Of a stretch of DNA of 64,000 nt, positions 25,062-38,000 are shown one piece after another; within the stretch, counting starts at the first letter, position 1; each line of letters starts with the position of its first letter. A program made the position numbers and the translations under genes. Origin of the DNA: Apostichopus japonicus (lineage: Eukaryota > Echinodermata > Holothuroidea > Aspidochirotida > Stichopodidae); contig NC_092571.1 of assembly GCF_037975245.1 (NCBI RefSeq), positions 28,252,564-28,316,563 of the forward strand. Direction: 5' to 3'. The notes below the pieces were generated by a model that was not told where the DNA came from, did not search any database, and saw only the letters and a list, made by a program, of their open reading frames with translations.

Positions 25062-25467
25062 TAGTGGCGGAGCGTCCATATATACAGTCAGGGGGCGTAT
25101 CCACCCCCCCCCCCTTCTGACGGACTCAAATGGACTGCTGGCGTCCTTTTCAGCTTTTCACTACTTTTAACTTATTCGCGATTATTGACTATTTTATTGC
25201 GCTCTCATATACCTATTGACATTTGTCATATTCTGTTGGTGTATAATTTTCCGACAAAATGGCGACGACACCTATTTATTCTCCGTTTATCTGCAAATTA
25301 GCAAGGCCCGGAAAGGGTCATTTCCTGCAATCTAGGGAGTAACTTTACTCAAAATTTTTCTGTACGCTCCGCGCTAACCTGTGGTGGCGCTCCGCTTAGA
25401 TAGTGTCGAAAGCGCCCCTACAGACCATTCTTGCCTCCCCTGACCAATACCCCTAGCTCCGCCACTG
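25062..25467. mobile_element. hAT-like MITE, family B, 406 bp, with 8-bp target duplication
   Basis: Termini TAGTGGCGGAGC and GCTCCGCCACTG are inverted repeats, differing only in the first base. The element is flanked by a perfect 8-bp direct repeat CCCTTACT (25054-25061 and 25468-25475). It carries the shared ~95-bp core at about 25320-25405. The same element, inverted, is nested at 49296-49669. No coding capacity; it would need a transposase from elsewhere. An 8-bp duplication with CAGTGG-type ends fits hAT. Confidence 0.93.
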
Positions 25468-25609
25468 CCCTTACTACACTCAAAAAGGTCTTTGCGAGTA
25501 CACTACGAGTAATAGCTACTCTCTTAAAACACCATCGAATATACAAATTACAATGTGTTTACAGACTTTTACGTGCAATCTGAGAAATTGCAGGCTTGAG
25601 ACCCATATT

Positions 25610-25781
25610 TTAGGGCTAGGTATTCGCAGCATAAAACACTCGGGAAGTGCCGTTTCCGGCCATCTGGGGGTTTGAAAAAGCCCAAAATTTTCTTGTACGC
25701 TCCGCGCCAACCGATGGTCGCGCTCCGCTTAGAGAGTCTCCACACATTAGCCCCCCAATAATTTTTCCGTTCCGCCGCGCC
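25610..25781. mobile_element. Fragment of a hAT-like MITE with shared core
   Basis: The core is present (25630-25735), and the right end 'gttccgccgcgcctg' (25767-25781) matches other termini. The left end was not identified and no target duplication is visible, so this copy is truncated or rearranged. Confidence 0.7.
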
Positions 25782-26226
25782 TGATTTAAGGGGAATGCAG
25801 GTTGCATGAATGAGATGGCCAATGCGTGAAGGGTTGGAGGGTGTTCGATGCTCTGGAATATAGTGGAGGAATCGGTGGTTGCTGTTTAAAATTTATAAAA
25901 TGGACAAGGTAGTAATGTGATATTTAAGCATATTTTAACACCATGCAAATTTGACTTGTATTTTGTCTGTTTATTCCCTTTGTTTTTGTAACTTCAAAAA
26001 TTGACACAAAGACATCAGAAAGAAAGTGACAAATTACCAGCTAGGTTGTTATTTGTAAACTATTTATTCAAAGGTGGGAAATTTGGAATAATGGTAAATT
26101 TCTTGAAAGAAAATTAAAAAATAAGAATAGAAACAATCAACTTCGGATGACAATTAAAATCAATAATCAAGCATAACTATATCATGAATAACAATATCAT
26201 ATATGGTATATGTTACTTTAAGCAAA
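25782..26226. other. Gene-free AT-rich stretch
   Basis: Nothing recognisable between the MITE fragment and the SINE. Confidence 0.5.
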
Positions 26227-26530
26227 GGTGCTGTGGCCGAGTGGATAAAGGCGGTGGCATTTGAAGCAATGAGGCTTAGCAATCGGGAGGTTTGGGGTTC
26301 GATTCACGGCCGGGTCATAGTAAGGTGGGTTTTTCATCCAAGAGCAATCTACAGTTTTCCCATCTGAAATGACTTTCTAAATTGAAAAGATTCCAAATTT
26401 GATTTAAAATGTTGAATTGGAAGCCACCCGACGTGTAAGTTGTAATCCATAAGCCCTTGCGGGCTTCTCCCACATTTGTGGTCACTTAAGCGTCTAAAAA
26501 CAACTGCTGATTATTATATTATTATATAAA
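26227..26530 (+). mobile_element. tRNA(Ser/Leu)-derived SINE
   Basis: The head carries the A box TGGCCGAGTGG (26234-26244) and the B box GGTTCGATTC (26296-26305) with a long variable region between, as in class II tRNAs (Ser or Leu). A tRNA-unrelated body follows ('cccttgcgggcttctcccac') and a simple ATT repeat tail near 26510-26528. It is unrelated in body to the SINE at 10.5 kb. It is not called a tRNA gene because acceptor-stem pairing is poor and a body follows. Confidence 0.85.
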
Positions 26531-27548
26531 GACCAATATATCACTTTAACAACTGCAATGTATTGGAGAACACAATTATACTGATTTAAGTTTCTAGCAT
26601 TCACAGTATAGATATATTTTCCATTTTTTTAACCTTCTTCCATGCCTTCCTCTAAACGTTTTCAAAACATTTTTACGTTTGTAGAAAATATGTTCTAAAA
26701 AATATTAGGACAATGTTATTAAAACGTTTTTATGTTTCAATATGATATCTAAAAAATGTTATAATACCATTTACAACAATTTTTTTAAAATACATTTCTG
26801 CGCCCTTCTCAAAATAGTTTAAAAACGTTTTGTGTTTGATGGGACAGCAATGAATTATACTGTAGAAAGAGTTAAAAGATTACCATTGGTACACAGCCTT
26901 GCATTTTACTGGTTAAAACAACAAAGATGTAACCCCTTTCACTATTTAAATCTCAAGGGAATATAAATATGGGCAGAAAATACTAATAGGAAATAACTGA
27001 AGAGACCCTACACACAGTGTATGGACATAGCAAATAAAAAAAAAACAAGCTACAAAGTAAACAAAATATTGAACAACTTTATGATCAGGTACCAGCTGTG
27101 ATGTAAAGTAACTTCTTAGAAATCAATCGAAAAAGTCACTATTAGAATAACCCATGGTGAATTAAATCCTCCGTTCTCTATATCCCTAAGAGCCTAGCAA
27201 GATACAGTAACAATAATAGTCAAAATATATTCAGAGTTCAGAATCATACGCTTTTATACCAAGAAGAAACCTTGTTTCAATCTCTCTGTCTTACAAAGTT
27301 GTTATTATATCAAAGAACTTTAGACTAGAACTATAGACATTTGATATCATGTTAACACAAAACTTTCTCGTTAACTTTCATTAAACCAAAACACAAATGT
27401 ATCTCATACCAATGAGGAATAATGTACAATGATTACTAACAAAGCTAAACTGTGCCCCTCCGCCGCCCCCACCCCTCAACCACCTTGACCCGATTGAAGC
27501 TACTTCCAAACATAATCTAAATGTAAGGAAAATGAACTGAACGTTCCC
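26531..27548. other. Gene-free AT-rich stretch
   Basis: Several 'aaaacgttttta/aacattttt' short palindromic motifs occur at 26660-26830. No coding or mobile feature is otherwise seen. Confidence 0.45.
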
Positions 27549-27552
27549 TTAA

Positions 27553-27848
27553 TGGAATAACAAAGGCAGGGATTGAAGACAACTTATATTATTCAGTAAT
27601 CTCAAATACTAAATTTTAAGTTAATCGCTTCCCATTTGACTGAACTCTGACGTCATCAATATGCAATTTTAAGGGTATTACATAATCAATGGCGGCACAC
27701 ATTTCTGTGACAAGGGTTTGGGAGCTTATTTTCAAAGCCAGCATATTCAGTCAAATGGGTAGCGGTTAACTTAAAAATTTGAGTATTAAAGAGTTTTGAA
27801 GTTACTAAATCATATAAGTTGTCTTTGATCCCTGCCTTGGTTATTCCT
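27553..27848. mobile_element. MITE with ~100-bp terminal inverted repeats and TTAA duplication
   Basis: The left arm (27553-27650) and right arm (27750-27848) are reverse complements with modest divergence: GGAATAACaAAGGCAGGGAT against GGAATAACCAAGGCAGGGAT at the tips. TTAA flanks both sides (27549-27552 and 27849-27852), the target of piggyBac-type transposases. The right TTAA contains the stop codon of the KDZ gene, so the insertion lies exactly at the end of that reading frame and leaves it intact. Confidence 0.88.
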
Positions 27849-30800
27849 TTAATCCGAGTCTGAGTGTTCGGAAGCATTCTCTGCATCAACAATCAGTTGA
27901 TCCAAGTATGCTCCTTCATCATCTTCTGTGGGAACCACCTCCAGGTCAATGTCTTCATGAACAATTTGTCTGTCTTGAAGATCAATGACACGGATAATAG
28001 ATGGTTCCTCTACATGGTCCAGTTCCACTACTTGACTAAATAAAGTATAAATATAATATGAGAAATGTTGCATTTCTCTCAGCTTGTAAGTTAGAAATAT
28101 TGACTCTCCTGGATGCTCTGTGCCAAAGAAAATCATGAATCTCATATCACGAATAGCTTTGGCAATACTCAAGGTAACTTGCTTCATCTCAGCCTCCAGC
28201 ATAGACACTTCCTGGCAGCTGTGGTCAACTTTCAGTAGAGCATCTACAAGGAGGCACTTCCCATACCTTGGCACATTCTCTTTTGTTGGGACATCTCGAC
28301 ATAAGCAATCCCATATTGATGATTTAACATCCAATATATCATCCAAAGTTAATATATTGGGATAACGGTCAGAGGATGTCTTGAAAGTCCTGTTGCAAAA
28401 TTTATGCAACAACTTCTTGATGGCAGTTGACACTTTGTTTATTTCTAAACAGAGGCGTTTAGCAATCTTTTGTCCATCTGGGGTAGCAACAAAGAAAAAA
28501 GGGAAATAAGAGAGTTAACATCATAGAGAGTTGATAATACCCATGGAATTAAAAGTGTGGTTACTTGGATATGACAATACAGTGGCAAAGAAATGTAATA
28601 CAGAAGACGTTCAACTACAACAGAACAAATCATAGACTTCATATATATTTACTGACTGATTACTGACTGATTGCATTCTTACTCACATTATTCCAAACAG
28701 TTTAATCATGTACAATGATGTGCAAAACCTTTTGCACCATTCATATCTGTTTGGTGTGATACAGTGCTATTTTTTTTTTACCTCATGTACTTAATGAGGG
28801 GGGGGGGTGGGGTGGGGTGACCCAACCCATTGCGTGCATGGCTCAATCCCCTTTGAGTTTTGCATCTGGAATGGCTTTCATCTAGAAGTGGTCCAGCATG
28901 GCCATATTTACAATCTAAGTCATAAAACTTCAGAGGGAAACCACATACCTCCTACTCAAGAGGTTGCACCTACAGCATTGTGTGTATTTATGTTTTTATA
29001 ATGCACTCAAACCCCAAAGATGCAATGATCATTTTGGATCAAGTTTAGAAAATTTAAGTTTGGTGCCAGAGGAAATGATGATGGACATGATTGTAAGGAA
29101 CATTTAAAAGTTGTAACTGAAGGTAATTATTTAGCAATAAGTCAGGTGTAACCACCGCAACAAATAGAAAATCATGCTCACCAGCATATCTCCTCTTCAA
29201 GTGAAGAAGAAACCACCTGTCTACTGTCAGTGAATGCAGTTCTTGCAAGATAGCCAGTCTTGCTCTGTCTTCATTAATCTGAAGATATTTTTTGAGATCA
29301 TCTCCATCCCTTGACCATCGAGGTCCACTCTCCACCCCAAGGAGTTGTTCATGAATGCTACGATGAAAAATTTTGATAAAGAATAAAGAAGCCACATATA
29401 CTGTGCTGGCAAACTACTATTACATAAAAATATGGATTTGATTGTGTTTGAAAATGAAGCCAGAAGCAATGAAAGCATAATTTTGTATAATGAAATGTTA
29501 CTGCTATATCCAGTATCACTGAAAATGTAGGTTGAATATATATTGGCTTCATACTGCAATGGTTGGTCTATCAGCTCAAACACAATGTTTGTTTTTCATC
29601 AAATCCAAACACCACAGAAAGAACAAGATTCAATCACAGTCATGGTAATACATCCCCACGCCCACTCCCAAATAACAGCAATTCACAAATAATGATTCAC
29701 TATTTACCTTTTCAGTTTTCTTGCAATGAGTTGGTTATGAAGGTGATCCCCTGTGTCCGTGTGTTCAGTTAATTCATCACTGCAAGAATTGAAAGTAATC
29801 ATCAATCATTATGCTCTCCAATTTCCATATGAAAACCTCTGCTTGGATAAGTTAAAAGCACAGAAACTGACTTGGTATGAGCATTGATGCTGATGGAATA
29901 AACTTTAACTTACTTGGAGTCCAAGTGTTGTTGATACATATTATGTCACCTATTGAAACTGTGAACACAGCTTTCCCCATTTCATCTCTCGATTGGGACT
30001 GCCAAAATAATGACTATTTTACTTGCTTAAAAAATGAATAGTAACAAATATTCAGTTTAGAGTCTAGACTCTCCATCTAGGAGGAACTGTTTTTGTTCCT
30101 GTATTACTTTAACCTCTAAAAGCAGTCTGACTTATTTTTGTATCAATTGCTTGCCTTCTACAGAATTTCAGTGCATCATTATTCTTTTGTTTACCATTTG
30201 CTTATTTTTAAGACACATGTAGAAAACATTATTTCATGTTGCTATGTGACCATGCCACCAGAACAGTGCTACATACCAATGCTACATACCCAAATGCAAG
30301 GGCGGCGGAACCGGGGGGGCACAGGGGGCACGTGCCCCCCCACTTTTCCTCAGGTTAAAAATGTGCCCTTTTTCTACATAAAAATTAAGGTGTCTCAAGT
30401 TAGCAATTAGAGGCCAGGGAACCAGAATGAACACTCGGGAAGGGCCGTTTCCGGCCATCTGAGGGGTTTGTAAAACCAAACATTTTCTTGTACGCTCCGC
30501 GCCAACCGGTGGTGGCGCTCCGCTCAGATAGTCGTGCATACAACTTTGCAAATCCTGGCTACGCCCTGACTTTTAATGAATTTCTATGGGTCAAACTCAA
30601 AGCTATTTCGAATGGCAAAAAATTGTTAAGACATTCACAAGAAATAAACTCTAATTCGGAAGATTCCTACATTAGCAACTAGCATGATTTCACCTCATTT
30701 TGTCTCAAAAGAAAACTTGTTCCTTGTTTCCCAATTTGCACATTGGATATCGCAGTGCTATATGCATATTTTCCTTGAGGGGGGGGGGGAGGGCGTTGAT

Positions 30801-32022
30801 GGAGTTATGTGTATATGCAAATGAGATCATACAATAAGAGTTATAAAGGGTACTAAATATAAGGCTGCATCAGTCCAATCGAATTTCTGCAAAGTGCCCT
30901 TTGATGTCGGTGCCCCCCCAGATTAAAAGTGCTTCCGCCGCCCTTGCCCAAATTGTGGGCAATTATTTAAACCTGTCCTACAGAAACATGCAAATTTTTC
31001 AAGTTTGTGCTATATGGTATTCGGATTTGTAGCAAGGAAATTCCTTCACTCTATACATGTTATATCTGCAATTATGAATTTAATGCAATATTGCTTGCAT
31101 GAACCAAATGTAGAAGCATGTGTCTGTTTGAGCATTGTAGTTGAAGGACATACATATTGTTGTTGTTTGTTTGCACCCTGCACGACTTATGCTGAAAGAT
31201 CAGCACACGAGTACGTATATGACATTCATAAAACTTCTATTGTTGAATTAAGTAATAATAGCTGATACAAAGTTATACACATAAGTTGAGTACAATAAAC
31301 TCACCACATATCATAATATGTTGACAGCTGGATAGCATATGCCTCGTTTGTTGACATGTCTGCACCAGATGCTGCAAGTGGAGATAAACAAGCAGGAAGC
31401 ATCATCAAAAAGAGAAAGTTGCATCAATTGAGTTCTACAAGAATGCTGATGAAAACTAAAAATATTCTTACCCAACAAGAGAATTTGATCAGTACAACAT
31501 ACATTCACTGGCCATCTTTGGCTATTATATGATAAGAAGAAACATGAATGAGCTTTCCTAAAAAAGTGGATTACAGTTAAATCTTACTAGTCAACACAGA
31601 AGGAGACACTTGGGTTGATGTCAGCTCAACTCTCCATCTTCGAATCATCGTCTCAGTGATTGGTTCTGAACCTGTTGTGTAATATAAGTGAATGATTAAG
31701 GCATTGCTTTGAAGGAACATTTCTGGCTGAAAAACTGTTAAATGTTTCCTCAGATGTGGTCACTACATTGAACACTACTTAACACAACACTTTTTATCCT
31801 TTGTTTTTTATCTATATGTGTTTCCCAGCGTCACTTTGAAATAAAGTATGTACAAATACTCAGCTGTACAACTTTTGCAGCAGGTTGCAACGTTCTGTCT
31901 ATCCGTTGGGGCAATTTTGATGCCAAAGACACTTTGAATTTCAATTGAATATGTAAGCCAAAGTTTCCATTAAATGAACTTATTTCCTTTCACACACATG
32001 CATACAATTAATTTGGGTATGT

Positions 32023-32067
<45 letters not shown>

Positions 32068-35000
32068 ATTATTTTTTTTTTTTGGGGGGGGGGTTAGGGT
32101 GGTGGGTATTTCCATTGTGCATTGTAAGTTCTGATCCATCAGTTAAATTCATCCACAACAAAGGGGTGGCAATTTCATTCTTTACCCGACAAATCTGAGA
32201 ACCATATGGATCTTTTCAACACAAGATAGGATCTACCAACACATCATGTCATGTGATATAAGTTAATATTACAGCAAATAGCACATTGGAAGCAGTTACT
32301 GTGACTGTGTTAATGAACTGCTCCCCTCTACTCTGCAGGACCCATGCCAACCATTCCCCCTTCCCCCCCCCCCATCTATTGGCGTGTTAAAAGCTACTAC
32401 TGATCACAAACCTTGCTGATGAGACGACATGGCTTCTGCCAGTTCTTCCTTTGCAGTATTCACAGCCTGGGTTGCACGATGATATCTTTGCAGGATGATT
32501 TCACCTAATTGAAGTAATTAATGACGAATTCATATACTACTGATTAATTACCCAACTGGCACACAAAAAGTATATATGATATCAAACAGTATGGCAACCA
32601 TTTGGTATTGCACTTAACAATCGATGTAAGAAAATAAGAAATACTGTACAAGCTAATTAGCATTTTACTTCGTACAGCAATGAAATACACAATAAGGAAT
32701 ACTACAGGATTGCAACAATTAATATTGCTATGAACTGACCGGAATTATTAAAATTTTAAACCATTGCAGCATTTTAAGTTGCATTACCAAGGTGTCTTGT
32801 TGTTTTGTGGGCATAATGTATCAGAGCATCACATAGAGCATCAATCCTGTGGGACGGAGTCATCTCTCGTGTACTCGTCACAAAATTCCGCATGTACGAC
32901 CACAGCCTTTCTACTTGCTCACCATCACTGAGGGCAAATCCATCAACCCGTCTTGTACTGTATGTGATCTGTGGAAATATATAACTATGTTATGTTATGT
33001 TGGTTTATGCTGTCCTGTGCTTGCAAGCTTGTAAATTAGAGACATGTTGTAACTAATATACAACAAAATGAGCAGAATTGATCCTACTACATCTTTGGAT
33101 TAGCATTAAGGAATACGCAACCATAAACAACAAAGAGCACTTCAACAAATATTGCTTGACACAACGGGAATGTGTTGGTAGCTAGTTTGCTAGAACTTCT
33201 TCTTTTGATTAAAAGAGTATATGTGAAACTAACTGCTGATGCACATGCTCTTGTTGATTCTGGCCAAGAGTCATTCTAAACATGTCACTATGGCTGATAC
33301 CAACTAAGGACATAACACATGAAAGGTACAAGAACTGTACATTTCATCAATAACTGCTTACAAGATGTTTTGGTACACAATGATTGCACATTGCTTTCCT
33401 TGCCAGCTTACAGAATACATGTTTAAGTTATAGATATTGAGTTGAAATTGATAGAATAAGACTGTTACCTGGCATGAAGGTTTGTGCCCATAAATGTGAA
33501 AAGCTGGAACAGCTAGTTTGATTTTGGACAGCAGTGCATGTTGCCCTGATTTCTGTTGCAGAGAAAACAAAATTTAAAGAACATTATGCATTGAATCTTT
33601 TTGGGGGGAATGAAAATGTTTAATTCCTGTCTATGCATGTGATGGCTTATTGAAAGAAAAACATACTTGTAACTATGTTTTTGTGGATGCTTTCTCTGCT
33701 CTCATCAAATCACAATACAGACAACAGACCAAGTCAAGGAATAATTTATTCACTATCACTTAGCAAATTCAAAATTAAATAGCAATTTGTACACACTAAA
33801 CTATTCTATTTGCAATTATTTATGAGTCCCAAAATTCATAAGTAATAGAAATAATGTACACATACTGAATGTGCTTAAGGAAAGAAATAGGGAGAGATAG
33901 AAAGTAAGTTTTGTTTTCTTTCTTTGTATGTAAATGTTGCAAGTAAATTTCAATTACCCACTAAAATTAAAAATTTTCTTGGCTCCTAAGCTTGTTATTT
34001 TAGCAAGTCATTGTCCGGATGATCAAGGGCATAGGAACCAGTGAAAAATATGGAGGGGCGGAAGTTTCATTCGGCCCCCCCCCCCCACTTTGCAAGTCAG
34101 AAAACCCTTTCATTTCCAAATGAGAAAAAAATCTCATTTGGAGCACCAAATTGCATCTAAGGCCAGGTGAAAATAAAAAATTATTTACAAAATGGAGTGG
34201 GTGTTGAAGTGTGCTATATTGCGCCAAATTGCATCTAAGGCCACCTGGAAATGCAAAAAAATTCCAAAGGGGAAGGGGACACCCCCTATCCCTTAGACCC
34301 CTCCCCTAGGCCGGCCATCAGTCTTCAGCCCCCCCACTCAAAAGAACCTTCCTACGCCACTGCGGATGATTGCTTCATCTATGGGGAATATTCCTTATGA
34401 TATCACAAAGCTCCATTGCTTTGTGATATACTATGTGATGCCAGGTAAAATAAGTTAATTTTCTAACCAATAGAAACCAATTATGATCACTGTTTACCCA
34501 TGTGGTTACCAATAGCATGGATGAGGGAGGGTTATCAATTGTGAATGTCCAACCCCTCAACAGTTTCTTTCTTCACACACTGTTTAGACTTTAGTTTCCT
34601 GTAAATGTGACACTATTTTCCATTTTACCCTAACCTATTGAGATTGGTAGTGTCATTTGATGTAAGCTATACATAATTATAAAGTATTTCAATTACCGTA
34701 CCTTAAGGTGAGCTTCTAACATACAGGCAACGTCGTACAAAATGTAATGCTGGGTATTCGGCAATTCTTTCAACAGATGCTGTACCATATAGACTGCATT
34801 GGAAAGTCTGAAATAAAGCAATTAATAAAGATGATGGCTTGTTCACACACGATACGTAATAGTCACAAATAAGTCTTTTTTTTTTACTATGATGAATGGA
34901 TCAAATGTAACTGGGTGTAATAGTTCATTTTATTACTAAATCTAGGTATATTTTTTTCATGTTTATTAAAATGGGTCTTCTTTAAACAAAAATAACCATA

Positions 35001-38000
35001 ACTTCATGATTTTCGATGATGCAGGATTGTAATTGGGAAAATTAGGTTGAGTGAGTAGCACTTTAATCATACTGATAAAGATAATCCTGGGTACTACTTT
35101 TCTGGTGTTCATATAACTAACTAAAGGAGTGATCAAACTCTGTACAGTATGCCCATGCTTGGTACTCCACCAGGGATACTGTATACCCCATTACTCATAC
35201 CCAGAACTACTTTGTCAATAAGGCCTTTGGAGTGGATACTGTTTTTTGAGTGAAATAGTATTTAGCATCCAAATGGCTATACTTCAAGTATGGAACTATA
35301 TGAAAGGCCCTTCTAACTATAGGGAAGGCCCTTCTGACTATATGGAAGGCCCTTCATGGATTACACCTTAATATTTGTGGGATTTCATTTCCCCTCACAA
35401 GCCAACTCATTCTCAAAGCTTTCCACATGCTAATCTCCTTATTGAGCTTCCCTTCAAATTCAATGGATATGATATTTCTGCATTCTATAGAAAATTGGCC
35501 CTTGCTTATAAAGTCACATGAACTCAGACATTGCCACTCACTAAACAGCTTCAAGAAGCAGCCTAAACCTTTCTCTTTCAAGGCACTTCTTGCAGTGTTC
35601 CACCATAACAGCGCTTAATAAATACTGATTAATGATGATGATGATATGTTTTAGGTTACATATACTTACTGCTCCCCCTGGCGAAGACTAAAGAATGAAA
35701 TTGGCATCTCGTGCCTGCAGACGCTCCCGAACACTCCCGTCTCATCTATTTTCTTTGATTTGTTCTTTGACTGCATGAGATCACCAGCTTGAAATGTGCT
35801 ACAGTTCTGCAATTGTAATGAAGCATTAATCAATATACCCTAGGTGTATATAACATCAATATGTGTCAGATACCAGTTGGCACAATGTTTAAAGTTATTT
35901 AAAGGATTTAGTGACATGATAACCAGAAAGCTATGAGGTTTTGTCTTTTGTGATTCCTTGCCTGACATACATAAGTAATTTAGCTACCTCATTTAGGATG
36001 TTGTCTATAGGGTAACACCTGGCTTGTCTACCAATGTGCACCCTGCTATGTGAGTCATCGCAGAGGTCAGAGTGAAGCCCCTATAGGCAGATTCAAATAG
36101 TAAAGGTTAAGCTGTAACTTCAAACAAATTAATCACCGCCGTAGAAAATCAGGAAATTGTCTTGAAATAGCAACCTTTAAACAACCAGATCTGGCTTCAT
36201 TGAGCATTTGGGATCATTTTCTGTTGTAAGTTATAACTAACACATTCAAGACTCAGACTTTAATAGAAACCCAAGTAAAAATCACTAAGTTAGCCACAAT
36301 ACCAGAAGTACAGTTTTCAATCAACAACTGAGCAATAAATATGGTGCATCTATGTACTGAGTAAGTATGAATTTATCACAACCAAAACATAAAATGGTGC
36401 TTATCATGTTAACAAGTGGAGGTTTCCCATACAAACATGGATACAAACACACGGCATCACCATCACACGTACAGTATATGCCACATTGAAACATACATGC
36501 TCACACACGCACACAACCAGATAGATTCCTTCGGCAAGGATATAGAGATGTATTAATTTATCGTTACCTGTTTGCTAGTGGCCTGATGATGGTACAGTAG
36601 CTCTGGACAAAGTCATCCACTATGTTCTGCTCCAAGAAGAAAGAATCTACATACTTTGGGGGCAACTCGCTCGAGCCAGACTTCTTCCAACGCTTCAAGC
36701 CAAACATGGCATCCAAGCTTAAAATTCTTTTACCACCGGTCTGTTCAAGAGAGCGAGAGAGAGAAAGGGAAGTCACAATTGCTCATGTCAGTATAATGTT
36801 TTAGGCTATTGTATGCCAGTGATTACTACAGAACATTGTATAGACAGTTTCAAGTAGCACTGTCAATTTGAATCCCATATTTCTGCTTCAGTTGTATAAG
36901 GAATATATTACTGCTGATGACATGGTGGTTCTATACAGCAGCATTCTAATGATTCAGATTGATAGAAGCAGCTGACAGTCCTCATGATGAACACGGAACC
37001 CCACAAACAATTAATGCCACAATTAATTATTATCTCCATATGAAGATCAACATTCACATCAAATAAGGTCCCTAGTGCAGTACAGTACCTACCTTCGGGC
37101 AAGCAAGACAGCTTGGTTTGAGGGGTTTGTGGAGCAGTGGGTTCTGAAGGAATTTAAAACTGTCCAATTGGTTGCACATAAAACGGAACTCTGCAAAGGA
37201 GTTCTTCGAGAGCAGGGAATAAGGGTTTTTGACCTGAAAATAAAAAAATTGTAGATGAAATGATATGTGTAAAACATGAAAGCTTATGTCTATATCTGAT
37301 AATGTAGGCATCACATACAGCTACAACCTTTTTGTGGTGAAATTCTATCAATCAATAATTTACATGACACAAACCAAAGAATTGTATGTAAAAACTTAAA
37401 CAGTATATCATGAATCACTAAAAATGAAAACTCACTAAGATTGGTAGGGTTTTAGGCACCATCCAACTCAGTGCTTGACAAAGGTTTCTGAGTGCAACAT
37501 GGCATTCCAGTGACATGACTGTCAACCATCTCATCAGGTCTACAGAAAATGCAACCTGTGGTTTGACTGCAGATGCTGGCCATAGTCCCATACGAACAAG
37601 TTGAGTTGCTTCAGACTCACAGTTGCAAAATGCCACTGGAATATCATGTTGTCGGCCTGTAAAAATAAATATCATCAGTCTGAAACCATGCAGAGTGTTG
37701 CTTATAATTTAAATGTTTACATTTCAGTGAAGTTAACTTAATATTTACACAGCAGCACTGATATTGTGACATTCTATTAGTATTTTTATAAAACTTTTCT
37801 GAATACTCACTGATGCTTAGACTGTTGCACTGAAATTGTAGAACAATTTCTAAACCTCTATAAAACTACTGCAACATTTGAAATACTGTATATTTTTTGG
37901 AGAATTTGTTTTTGTTTTTGTTTTGTTTTGTCATATTTCAAAGGAGACATTTTCATGCTTTTGGCCTGTTGAAAAGCAAAACCACTGTCTAAAGCCATGA

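Noticed and set aside
26227-26315. tRNA-Ser/Leu gene
   Set aside because: Poor acceptor-stem pairing and a SINE body downstream.
36046-36082. Alternative acceptor extending KDZ exon 6 upstream (ctatag|GGG)
   Set aside because: The frame is open but its phase (0) does not match the phase-2 donor at 36567; the acceptor before 36045 does.
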